From Lentisphaerota bacterium (GTDB lineage: Bacteria > Verrucomicrobiota > Lentisphaeria > Victivallales > Victivallaceae): a DNA stretch of 64,000 nucleotides. The stretch covers positions 35,047 through 99,046 of the forward strand of contig SUWH01000009.1 in assembly GCA_015061605.1 (NCBI GenBank). Direction: 5' to 3'. The first letter of the stretch is position 1. Every line of letters starts with the position of its first letter. The position numbers were made by a program, and so were the translations under genes. The notes under the pieces are model-generated. The model made no database searches. It worked only from the letters and a program-made list of their open reading frames with translations, and was not told the DNA's origin. Shown one piece after another: positions 7,986 through 16,309 of the stretch.

Positions 7986-10217
7986 TTAATTCCACGCTTT
8001 GTCGAAGTTGAATGTATCGGTTTCGGCGTTTTTCCAGTGGGCGTTGCGCAGATCGTAGAAGTCGTAAACTCCGGCGAGGCGGGGGATCGAAACCACCCGC
8101 ACCGGGAAGATCCTTGACAATCCGCTCCGGCGGTCGAAACGCAGTTCAAACTTGTTGCCGCGGGCATCGTTGAATGCTCCGTCAAACGGAATTCTGGCGC
8201 GGGTGACCAGCAGCGACGGACGGCCGAGCCGGTAGCACTCCAATTCGATACGGCACTTTTGCTGAAGAGCTTTGATGTCGGCTTCGGTCATTTCGATGTG
8301 GGCGGTCACGCGGGAGACATTGAAGCGTTCCAACTCTTTTACTGCGATGCTGTTGCAGACGGGCAGGGGGGCGGAAACGATGATTTGGGCTTCCGGATAT
8401 TTCTCCAGCAGCGCCAGCGCATAAAGCGATGTCACCCGGAAACGGCGGATCCCCTGTTTCCACGCGGCATCAATGGCTTTGATGACCGACATCAGCCGGG
8501 ATTCCGGGCAGAACTCCGGCAGGATCGCCTCCCGGGTCATTTTGTTGATGTCAAAAAGATCGTTGGCACGGATGGCGCGGCGGTCTGCGGGTTCGGCACC
8601 GTTGGGTTTCATCGCCACGGTTTCAACGAGGTGAGTATCCGGCGGCAGTTCAACGCACTTCATTTTGCGGTAATCGGTGAGAAAGCGGTCGAGAGCTTCT
8701 GCGCCGTTGCCGGAGTCCTGAAGCAGTTCCGGCGTGATGTCAGCATGAAGTTTTTCCCACACCTCTCTGCGGAGCTGTTTCAACTGTGAACCGGGGAGGA
8801 AGTAGTTGCCGTCAATGGCGATCCGGGTTCGTGAACCGAGGGCAAAGGTTTCTGAATTGCTTTCGGCAAAGGCATCGCGTACCGTTTCCGCATTGAGCGG
8901 ATGCTTGGCGGCATCGGCAAGTTCCAAGGGAAAACGCATTTCAAATCCGGCATAGTTGATCGTCTTTATCACCGCTTCATTGCGGGTGATGCTGATATCA
9001 AGATCGATCGCCGCTTTGCGCACCGGCAGCGCGGCAATGCGTTTGCTGTAATCGGCAAAACTTTCGCCGATCTTGAAAACGATCCCGTCCGGCGGCACCG
9101 GTTTGTCACAGCAGACAAAGAGTTTTTCTCCGGGCATGGCGCGGCGCACTGATTGATTGTTGACCAGCATTCTGGTCAATGTGACCGCCGTGCCGTCATC
9201 ACCGGAATGGGGCTGGATACGCAGCCGGTCACCGAGAAAGAGCCGTTTGCTGGTGACAAAGGAAAAACCGCGTTCAGCGACAAAATCCACATTTCCGACC
9301 CGCATACCGGCGGCACCGAGTGAATCGGGCTTGATCAGTTCCTGCGGAGATGATTCCGTGTAAAAACCGGTCGACCAGCGGCGGCCGCAGGTGCGGCTGA
9401 GCATATTTCTGGCTTCGGACAAGGCGGCAGGAAAATCCGCTTCCGGGGCATCAAGCAGCATCCGGTAGGCTGAAACGGTGTTGTGAACATAGTCCGGCTG
9501 ACGGAGACGCCCCTCGATTTTCAATGAATTTACGCCGATCTTGCAGAGCTGCGGGATGAGTTCGGCGGCGCACAGATCCTGCGGAGAAAAGAAAAATCCG
9601 TTGCCGTTTTTGGAGTAGTACCGGCGGCGGCAGGGTTGTTTGCATTTGCCGCGGTTGCCGCTCCACCCGCCAAGATAGGAGGAAAAAAGACAGCTCCCCG
9701 AAAGCGAACAGCACAACGCCCCGTGAATAAACACTTCCAGTTCCAGTTTGGTGCGTTTGCGGATGGCAGACAGTTCTTCCAAAGTGAGCTGCCGTTCCAG
9801 CACCACGCGGGAAAGCCCCAATTTCTCTGCCATCTCCATCCCGGCGGAGTTGTGGATGCCCATTTGAGTAGAACCGTGGAGCTCCAGATGCGGGAAGTAT
9901 TCTCTTGCCACGCGCAAAACTCCCAGATCCTGGATCAGTACGCCATCCGGATTGATGTCGCTCACATTGGCGAGCATTTCCAACAGTTCCGGTAATTCAC
10001 ACTCTTTGATCAAAGTGTTGAGAGTAAGATAGAGCTTTTTGCCGTTTTTATGGGCGTAATCGACCGTGGAACGCAGCAACTCTTCAGTAAAGTTGTCGCC
10101 ACGTTCGCGGGCGTTGAATTTTGATAATCCGGCGTAGACCGCATCCGCTCCGGCATCAAATGCGGCAAGCGCACAGGCTGCATTTCCGGCAGGAGAAAGC
10201 AATTCCGGCAGTTTCAT
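7986..10217 (-). CDS. Peptidase U32-family protein, RlhA-like (23S rRNA hydroxylation)
   Basis: 743 residues. The N-terminal half is a U32 TIM-barrel type domain (PELLSPAGN, DAVYAGL, LHGSTQMGI). It carries the family signature around residues 165-200 (EVFIHGALCCSLSGSCLFSS...GKCKQPCR), whose cysteines probably hold an iron-sulfur cluster. The C-terminal half matches the extended DUF3656-type region of E. coli RlhA, which hydroxylates C2501 of 23S rRNA, and is about 90 residues longer than RlhA. Prephenate-dependent tRNA hydroxylases (TrhP) are the alternative family member but are shorter. It follows the permease gene by 6 bp. Confidence 0.85.
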   Translation of the reverse strand: MKLPELLSPAGNAACALAAFDAGADAVYAGLSKFNARERGDNFTEELLRSTVDYAHKNGKKLYLTLNTLIKECELPELLEMLANVSDINPDGVLIQDLGVLRVAREYFPHLELHGSTQMGIHNSAGMEMAEKLGLSRVVLERQLTLEELSAIRKRTKLELEVFIHGALCCSLSGSCLFSSYLGGWSGNRGKCKQPCRRRYYSKNGNGFFFSPQDLCAAELIPQLCKIGVNSLKIEGRLRQPDYVHNTVSAYRMLLDAPEADFPAALSEARNMLSRTCGRRWSTGFYTESSPQELIKPDSLGAAGMRVGNVDFVAERGFSFVTSKRLFLGDRLRIQPHSGDDGTAVTLTRMLVNNQSVRRAMPGEKLFVCCDKPVPPDGIVFKIGESFADYSKRIAALPVRKAAIDLDISITRNEAVIKTINYAGFEMRFPLELADAAKHPLNAETVRDAFAESNSETFALGSRTRIAIDGNYFLPGSQLKQLRREVWEKLHADITPELLQDSGNGAEALDRFLTDYRKMKCVELPPDTHLVETVAMKPNGAEPADRRAIRANDLFDINKMTREAILPEFCPESRLMSVIKAIDAAWKQGIRRFRVTSLYALALLEKYPEAQIIVSAPLPVCNSIAVKELERFNVSRVTAHIEMTEADIKALQQKCRIELECYRLGRPSLLVTRARIPFDGAFNDARGNKFELRFDRRSGLSRIFPVRVVSIPRLAGVYDFYDLRNAHWKNAETDTFNFDKAWN

Positions 10218-10223
10218 ATTCGT

Positions 10224-11408
10224 TTACTCCAATTTTATTCGCGGGTCGGCCCACGCATAAGCGAGATCCGCCAGCAGATTCATTATTACAAAAAGCAATG
10301 CACTGGAAAAAACCAATGCCTTGAGCAATTGCAGGTCAGAGGTGTTGAGTGCTTCAACCCCGGCAAAGCCCAGTCCGGGAATGCCGAAAAATGATTCCAG
10401 AAGCAAACTTCCCGTGAAAAGGAACGGCAGTCCGGCACTGATCCGGGTGATGATCTGAATAAGCGAGTTGCGCAGCAGGTGTTTCCCGTAGAGCGTAAAG
10501 GATGAACATCCTTTCGCCGCCGCTGTCCGCAGATATTCTTTGCGCAGTTCGTCGAGAAATACGGTGCGGAAAAAACGGATGTTGCTCCCGGTGCCGCAGA
10601 GGATACCGATAAAAACCGGCAGAAAATAGTTGGTGATGTTTTCATATCCCCAGACCGGGAACCATTCCAGATGGTAGCCCAGCAGCCATTGCCCGAAAAT
10701 GATCGCGGTAAGATAGCTCACACTCATTGAAGCTATGGCAAGCAGTGTGATCGTCCGGTCGGTCATTGTCCCGACGCAGGCGACCGCCAGCAAGGCAAAA
10801 ATTATTCCGCAAATGATCTCTCCGGCAAAAATCGGCAGCATCAATGAAAGCGACGGCCCCATCCCGCGCAAAATGACACCGGTTATCGGTTCGCGGGTGA
10901 TAAGCGTGGTGCCGAAGTTGAAAAAGGTCACATAGGGAAATTCGGATTTAAAAGAGATTATTTCCGAAAGCGATTTTTTCAGCTGGGAGTTCCACGGCGA
11001 CTTTTGCTGATGAAAAAATTCGATCTTTACGATTTTTTTGCCGTCAGGCGCGGTGAATACCGCCTCTTTTGCCTCATCGGCGATCTTTTTTTCACAACTG
11101 CTTTTATCGTCAAAGGTGATTTTGGCAACGATATTTTCCCGTTTGAAATTACGTTCAATCACCACTTTACCGCTTTCACCATTCCAGTTGGTAAAGGCTT
11201 CGGTTTTGCAGTTTTTTCCGAAAAACAGCGGCAGGTCACCGCCGATGGACCGCCGGAAGTTTTCGATCTCTTCCGGCAGCGCGTTTTTGCCCAGCACCGC
11301 CGCCGCCGGATCTCCGGCAGACATGTTGAAGAGGATGAAGGTCAGAGCCAACACTCCGGCGATCACCCAGATCGAATAAAAACAGCGGCGTAAAATATAG
11401 TTGAGCAT
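10224..11408 (-). CDS. ABC transporter permease, DppB/YejB-like
   Basis: 394 residues from ATG 11406-11408; a TTG seven codons upstream also opens the frame. The first helix (YILRRCFYSIWVIAGVLALTF) and NMSAGDPA are typical of oligopeptide permease subunit B. About 140 periplasmic residues follow, longer than in DppB and as in YejB-type subunits. Then come five helices with the EAA-loop pattern (EYLRTAAAKGCS) and the GIPGLG motif. It would form the membrane channel for a peptide or nickel/oligosaccharide importer, but no partner permease, ATPase or binding protein is adjacent. Confidence 0.85.
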   Translation of the reverse strand: MLNYILRRCFYSIWVIAGVLALTFILFNMSAGDPAAAVLGKNALPEEIENFRRSIGGDLPLFFGKNCKTEAFTNWNGESGKVVIERNFKRENIVAKITFDDKSSCEKKIADEAKEAVFTAPDGKKIVKIEFFHQQKSPWNSQLKKSLSEIISFKSEFPYVTFFNFGTTLITREPITGVILRGMGPSLSLMLPIFAGEIICGIIFALLAVACVGTMTDRTITLLAIASMSVSYLTAIIFGQWLLGYHLEWFPVWGYENITNYFLPVFIGILCGTGSNIRFFRTVFLDELRKEYLRTAAAKGCSSFTLYGKHLLRNSLIQIITRISAGLPFLFTGSLLLESFFGIPGLGFAGVEALNTSDLQLLKALVFSSALLFVIMNLLADLAYAWADPRIKLE

Positions 11409-11487
11409 GATACAGGCGCTTTTCAGCAAAACAGCGGATATACCCCCTGTTCAAAGAGAGATACCCGCCGTTTGCATTCAATTTATG

Positions 11488-13047
11488 TCAGTATTTTTTC
11501 AGCATCAAACTGGTGAATACCCAGATGAACAGGAAAATTATCACCGACATTGAATAAAGACGGTAGGAGAGTTTCTTCCGTGCCGCCGTCAGCGAGAGAC
11601 GCAGCAGAGTAAACAGCAGTACCGCCGCGCGGATGATGGTTATCTGTTCCCAGTTGGCATACTTTGCCGGGAGCAGATCATTCCACGGATAGACCAGAAG
11701 AATACCGGCAATGGCAAAGAAGAGCATCAAAAAGAATGCTTTTGCTTTGCTCTTGATCAACGTCGCCGGACGGCGCAAGGCTTTGAAGCCGATGTCGCGG
11801 CGGTAGAACATATCTTTGAACGCGATCGGTTTTACGCCGAAATAGGCATTGAAGATCGCGTTGCGGATGTTGTTGCCGGTTGCAGATACTCCCAGGACCC
11901 GGCCACCGGCAGTGACGATCATATCATCTTTTTTTGCCGTTCCGCAATGGAAGACGACCGCGCCGGTTTCGGCGGCCTCTTTGAGACCGGTGATCTCATA
12001 ACCGTTTTCATATTTTCCGGGGTAACCGCCGGAAGCGATAACCACGGAAACAGCGGCATCTTTGCTCCATTTCAATTCAGCTTCAGCAAGTCTGCCTTCG
12101 GCGGTCTTGGTCAGCACATCGTACCAGTCGCCCTCAAAACGGCGCATCACCGGCTGGATCTCCGGATCGCCGAACCGGACGTTGAATTCCAGAACCTTGG
12201 GAACTCCGTCTTCGATCATAAGTCCGCAGAAAATAACGCCGCGGAAGTTGAGTTTTTCTTCATTGATACCTTTGAGGAACGGTTGAAGGATCTCATTGTT
12301 GATGCGTTCGCTTACCGCTTTGGTGACTACCGGGGCAGGGGAGTAGGCTCCCATTCCGCCGGTGTTGGGGCCGAGGTCGCGGTCAAAGATACGTTTGTGA
12401 TCCTGACTGGAAACCAGCGGAACGATGGTTTTACCGTCGGTAAGTGCGAGGATGGATGCCTCTTCACCGGTAAGCATCTCTTCGATGACGACGCGGGTTC
12501 CGGCACTGCCGAAAGCTCCGTTGAAGCATTCTTTGACAAAATCTTTGGCACCGTCGCGGTTTTCGGCGACCAGAACACCTTTGCCGGCGGCAAGTCCGTC
12601 CGCTTTGACCACGATACCTTTGACTCCGGCATCGAATTGGGCATCGATATATTTGCAGGCATCATCGGCATTGTCGAAGGTGTCATAGGCGGCGGTGGGG
12701 ATGTTGTATTTTACCATGAATTTTTTGGCAAAATCTTTGCTGCCTTCAAGCTGGGCGGCAACTTTATCCGGGCCGAAAATGGCAAGTTTACGACTCTGGA
12801 AAACATCGACGATACCGGCGCACAGCGGGGCTTCCGGACCGACCACGGTGAAGTCGATACCGTTGCTTTGGGCGAAATCTGCCAGTTTTTCCAGTTCATC
12901 GACCTTGATATTGACACATTCGGCATCAGCGGCGATACCGGCATTACCGGGCGCGCAATAGACTTTTTCCACCTGACTGCTGCGTTTGAGCTGCCACACG
13001 AGCGCATGCTCACGTCCGCCTGAACCGATAACCAGAACTTTCTTCAT
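11488..13047 (-). CDS. purD: Phosphoribosylamine-glycine ligase PurD with membrane tail
   Basis: Second step of purine synthesis: joins glycine to phosphoribosylamine with ATP. Residues 1 to about 425 are a complete ATP-grasp PurD (VLVIGSGGREHAL, KADGLAAGKGV, GPNTGGMGAYSP, EFNVRFGDPE, MFYRRDIGFKAL). The frame continues without a stop for about 95 residues with three hydrophobic helices, making 519 residues against the usual 420-430. Start ATG 13045-13047 has GGAAAGAG 8 nt upstream. Whether the tail is native (membrane anchoring) or a lost stop that fused a small membrane gene cannot be told here. Confidence 0.95.
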   Translation of the reverse strand: MKKVLVIGSGGREHALVWQLKRSSQVEKVYCAPGNAGIAADAECVNIKVDELEKLADFAQSNGIDFTVVGPEAPLCAGIVDVFQSRKLAIFGPDKVAAQLEGSKDFAKKFMVKYNIPTAAYDTFDNADDACKYIDAQFDAGVKGIVVKADGLAAGKGVLVAENRDGAKDFVKECFNGAFGSAGTRVVIEEMLTGEEASILALTDGKTIVPLVSSQDHKRIFDRDLGPNTGGMGAYSPAPVVTKAVSERINNEILQPFLKGINEEKLNFRGVIFCGLMIEDGVPKVLEFNVRFGDPEIQPVMRRFEGDWYDVLTKTAEGRLAEAELKWSKDAAVSVVIASGGYPGKYENGYEITGLKEAAETGAVVFHCGTAKKDDMIVTAGGRVLGVSATGNNIRNAIFNAYFGVKPIAFKDMFYRRDIGFKALRRPATLIKSKAKAFFLMLFFAIAGILLVYPWNDLLPAKYANWEQITIIRAAVLLFTLLRLSLTAARKKLSYRLYSMSVIIFLFIWVFTSLMLKKY

Positions 13048-13092
13048 TTGCAAAACTCTTTCCTGTTGTGGGTTGTATTTTTAAGTTTGATT

Positions 13093-13899
13093 TTATCTGC
13101 CGGAAACACTTCCTTTGTAACGCAAATCGTAAATGCTCCAATTGCTGCCGCTGCGTAAAACGGTGGTTTGAAATACTGACAGCAAATAGTTGTAGTCCTC
13201 ATCTTCATTTGACGGCAAAAGTACCATGCACTGTTTGCGGCCGCGATAGTAAAGTTTTACCCGCAATTCCCCGGGAACAGCCAGCGATATCTCCTGTATC
13301 GCAATATCGGAATAATTACTCAACGCGTTGAGTATCAAGCGTAATGCCGGTTTTACCTGGGTGGCGATATTTTCGTTGCGCAGACCTTTGATCACCGGGA
13401 GGCGCTGATTGCCGGCGCTGGACTCCTGCCGCTTCATAATGACCCCGGAAGCATCGATCACTGCCGGAGAATTTACTGAAAACAGCGAGGCACGCGGGAT
13501 GCGTTCAATGATCTTGATTTTCAGTGTGTCCGGCAGATGGAGCCGGACTTCGGCGGTTTCGATGCTGGGGATTTTTTCCAGTTTTTCCCGCAGAGCCTGT
13601 AAATCGAGGGCAAAGAGATTGGCTCCCTTTTTCAATTCGAGCCGTTCTAAAAGCAATTCCGGATTTTTCTGCCAGTACCCGGTGCTGTCCACTTCCAGAT
13701 TCTTGAATTCAAGCCGCGGGTTTTCGGTGTAGAAATATCCCGGAAGTTTGATTATGCACCATGTCAGCAACCCCAGAAACAGCACAGCGAGACAGATGAT
13801 CGCGATCAGTTTGAACTTGCGTTTTGAACTGTCCGGCGCATTGCTGTCAGTTTTCCGGCTGCTGCCGGATTTTTTACTGTTTCTGCTGTATTCTGCCAT
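13093..13899 (-). CDS. ftsQ: Cell division protein FtsQ
   Basis: 268 residues. It has a short hydrophilic Ser/Lys-rich cytoplasmic N terminus, one transmembrane helix (about 30-52), a POTRA domain (about 65-140, including ELKKGANLFALDL and SIETAEVRLHLPDTLKIKI.ER.P) and a beta-rich FtsQ/DivIB C-terminal region. In the divisome it links FtsB/FtsL with the division site. Start ATG 13897-13899 is preferred over an upstream TTG. It is unlinked here to the dcw genes ftsA, ftsZ or murC and lies between hisF and purD. Confidence 0.85.
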   Translation of the reverse strand: MAEYSRNSKKSGSSRKTDSNAPDSSKRKFKLIAIICLAVLFLGLLTWCIIKLPGYFYTENPRLEFKNLEVDSTGYWQKNPELLLERLELKKGANLFALDLQALREKLEKIPSIETAEVRLHLPDTLKIKIIERIPRASLFSVNSPAVIDASGVIMKRQESSAGNQRLPVIKGLRNENIATQVKPALRLILNALSNYSDIAIQEISLAVPGELRVKLYYRGRKQCMVLLPSNEDEDYNYLLSVFQTTVLRSGSNWSIYDLRYKGSVSGR

Positions 13900-13983
13900 G
13901 TTCTTATCTTTCAGAAACAAAAACGACGCTCCAGAAAATTCCGGAACGCCGTAATCTTACTTCTCTCTGGACATTCCGTATAC

Positions 13984-14745
13984 TTAATATACATCGTATC
14001 CGTTGCGTTTCAACTCCGCTTTCAATTCCGGAATGGAGATCATTTTGAAGTGGAACACCGATGCCGCCAGCAGTACCTGCGCACCGGCGGCTGCGGCTTC
14101 GATGAAGTGTTCCATTTTTCCCGCTCCGCCGGATGCGACGATCTTTGCGGAACACGCCTGTGCCATTGCCCGGATGACCGGCAGATCATAACCGGTCCTG
14201 GCTCCGTCACCGGCTTTGCTGGTCGGCAGGATCACTTTTACTCCGAAGTCATCGACCTTCTTTGCGAAATCAACTGCATCAAATCCGGTGGCGGTACGGC
14301 CGCCGTCAATGTAGACTTCGTAACCGGAAGGCATGGCAGGATTCACATCGAGGTCGATGGCGACTGTAACTGCGTCGACACCGAATTCGCTGATCAGCTC
14401 TTTGATGAGCTCCGGACGGCGGAACGCCGCACTGCTGGTGGACACTTTATTTGCACCGGCAGTCAATACCTGCCGGGCGGATTCCACGTCGCGGATACCG
14501 CCGCCGACGGTAAAAGGAATGGTGCAGACATCGGCGACTTTGCGGACGACTTCGGTCAGCGTGTCGCGTTTTTCCACGGTTGCGGTAATGTCAAGCAATG
14601 CCAGTTCATCTGCACCTGCGGCGCAATATGCCAATGCGCACTCCACCGGATCTCCGGCATCGGCAATATCTACGAAATGAACCCCCTTGACCACACGTCC
14701 CGCCTGCATATCCAGGCACGGCATGATCGAAATCTTACCTGACAT
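13984..14745 (-). CDS. hisF: Imidazole glycerol phosphate synthase cyclase subunit HisF
   Basis: 253-residue TIM barrel that, with HisH, makes IGP and AICAR in histidine synthesis. The two catalytic aspartates sit in PCLDMQAGRVVKG (residue 11) and VTVAIDLDV (about 130). Phosphate-binding loops (VGGGIRD, VASGGAGK) are intact. The start has AAAGGA upstream. HisH is not nearby. It probably shares a transcript with the upstream SDR gene (29 bp gap). Confidence 0.95.
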   Translation of the reverse strand: MSGKISIMPCLDMQAGRVVKGVHFVDIADAGDPVECALAYCAAGADELALLDITATVEKRDTLTEVVRKVADVCTIPFTVGGGIRDVESARQVLTAGANKVSTSSAAFRRPELIKELISEFGVDAVTVAIDLDVNPAMPSGYEVYIDGGRTATGFDAVDFAKKVDDFGVKVILPTSKAGDGARTGYDLPVIRAMAQACSAKIVASGGAGKMEHFIEAAAAGAQVLLAASVFHFKMISIPELKAELKRNGYDVY

Positions 14746-14774
14746 AACAACAATCCTTTACATTTAGTTTTTTA

Positions 14775-15935
14775 TCAACGCGGCATACGATCCGGCTCTT
14801 CGGAAGCGAGCTTCTGGAGCCATTCCACGTTGGGGAAATAATCTTTGTAGAACGAGCGGATCAGGGTTTCCAGACCCTTCTGACCATATTCCCAATCCAG
14901 CACTTTGTCGCCGAGAACTTTGCGGACATTGCTCTGGTCAAAGATGATATCGCTGCTGAAGTAGGGGTAGAGGTCGCCGATGAAACGGGACATCAGATCA
15001 CTGTTCGCACTTTTTCTGGTACTGTCGACACCGACTGAAACACCATCCAGACGGAGGATCTTGCAGATGGAATTTTCGATCTGTTTAGTAGTCACGGGGC
15101 TGTCGCCGGTGATGTGATAAGCGGTATTGGTCACCGGTTTCTGGAAGAGCGCGGTGATCGCTTCCTGCACATAGTCGATGGGTACGAAGTAGACGTGTTC
15201 GGAGGGAACCGCGGCGAAGTTGATATCCATCGGTACCCATGAAGCCGGATCAATGCCGCGTTTGCTGCACTGGTGGCTCTTGATCTTGCCGAGGAATTCC
15301 AGAATGCGGTAGAAAGCCAGCGGTTTGCGGATACGTCCGTCGGAACGGCGTCCGGTGATGATCGCCGGGCGGTAGACAGAGAAAGGTATTCCGGAGTTGC
15401 GGACGAGAAATTCCGCTTTGAATTTGCTCTCTTCGTAGGGGTTGTTGAAACCGCTGTCGATCGGATTGTCTTCAATGGCGGTGCCGCAGAGTTTACCGGC
15501 GATATAGCTGGTTCCGACATAGTGGAACTCTTTGACGTTGAGCAGTTTTGCCAGTTTGACCATGCTCTCGGTGCCGTAGTAGTTGATCTTGAAAACCTTG
15601 CCGGTGGGGTCTTTGCCCAGATTCACATCTGCCGCGCAGTGGAAAACGATATTGACACCTTTCAAAGCTTCATCTTTTGCCAGTTCTTCCGGGACGATAG
15701 AGGTCACATCACCTTCTACGACGCTGACTTTGCTCAAGATCCGGTCCGCCGCTTCCGGGCAGCCGTCAAAAACGCACTCATCGCGGATGATCGAGTCTAC
15801 ACGTTCAGCCGCAGTTTTGCCGCCGCCGCGACGTACCAGACAGACAACTTCATAATCATCGCGCTCCTGAAGCAATGCCACAACAAATGCGCTGCCGACC
15901 AAACCAGTCACACCGGTTACCAGAATTTTGTTCAT
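14775..15935 (-). CDS. Extended short-chain dehydrogenase/thioester-reductase-like NAD(P) protein
   Basis: 386 residues. The Rossmann motif TGVTGLVGSAFV lies at residues 7-18, with HCAADVNL, and the active-site YEESK (YxxxK). The C-terminal region resembles NAD-binding 4 (male-sterility/thioester reductase) and nucleoside-sugar epimerase families (VPIDYVQEAI, HITGDSPVTTKQI). The substrate is unknown: reduction of an acyl thioester or epimerisation of a nucleotide sugar are both possible. AAGGATC precedes the ATG. A good promoter lies at 16088-16116. Confidence 0.8.
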   Translation of the reverse strand: MNKILVTGVTGLVGSAFVVALLQERDDYEVVCLVRRGGGKTAAERVDSIIRDECVFDGCPEAADRILSKVSVVEGDVTSIVPEELAKDEALKGVNIVFHCAADVNLGKDPTGKVFKINYYGTESMVKLAKLLNVKEFHYVGTSYIAGKLCGTAIEDNPIDSGFNNPYEESKFKAEFLVRNSGIPFSVYRPAIITGRRSDGRIRKPLAFYRILEFLGKIKSHQCSKRGIDPASWVPMDINFAAVPSEHVYFVPIDYVQEAITALFQKPVTNTAYHITGDSPVTTKQIENSICKILRLDGVSVGVDSTRKSANSDLMSRFIGDLYPYFSSDIIFDQSNVRKVLGDKVLDWEYGQKGLETLIRSFYKDYFPNVEWLQKLASEEPDRMPR

Positions 15936-16087
15936 ATTTGATCCTTAATATTCGCTTTTACTTCATGTCCGGAACTTCATCCCAGTCCCCTGTTATTTTT
16001 TTTGCCGGACATTGCCGATCAATCCGTTTTCTGCGGTACAGTACACCTCATACCCGGATTGCCGATAAAAATAAAACAAACTGCTAT

Positions 16088-16116
16088 ACTATACACTTGA
16101 AACCGGATTTTATCAA
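16088..16116 (-). promoter_or_regulatory. Promoter of the leftward SDR-hisF-ftsQ-purD series
   Basis: Minus-strand TTGATA (16111-16116), 17-bp spacer, TATAGT (16088-16093). It lies in the 374-bp divergent gap 15936-16309, which otherwise holds only AT-rich sequence. Confidence 0.6.
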
Positions 16117-16222
16117 GCGGGCTTTTTTAAAAAAATGAAAAAATGTTCCGGACAGCTTGTCAGGCGCCGGATTGAACGATGATGTTTTTATAACTTTTTT
16201 GTAACTTTTTGAATAATTCAGT

Positions 16223-16251
16223 TTGAAAAAAATGCAAAATAATGCTATAGT
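16223..16251 (+). promoter_or_regulatory. Promoter of the tolC-like operon
   Basis: TTGAAA (16223-16228), 17-bp spacer, TATAGT (16246-16251), about 60 nt before the start codon. Confidence 0.65.
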
Positions 16252-16309
16252 ATATGCAATAATTAGGAAATGTTGAGAATTTCATAGAAAACAGGAGTTT
16301 GAGAAAAAT

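Noticed and set aside
11947..13023. Long plus-strand ORF of 358 codons
   Set aside because: Antisense shadow of purD, which is fully supported by motifs.
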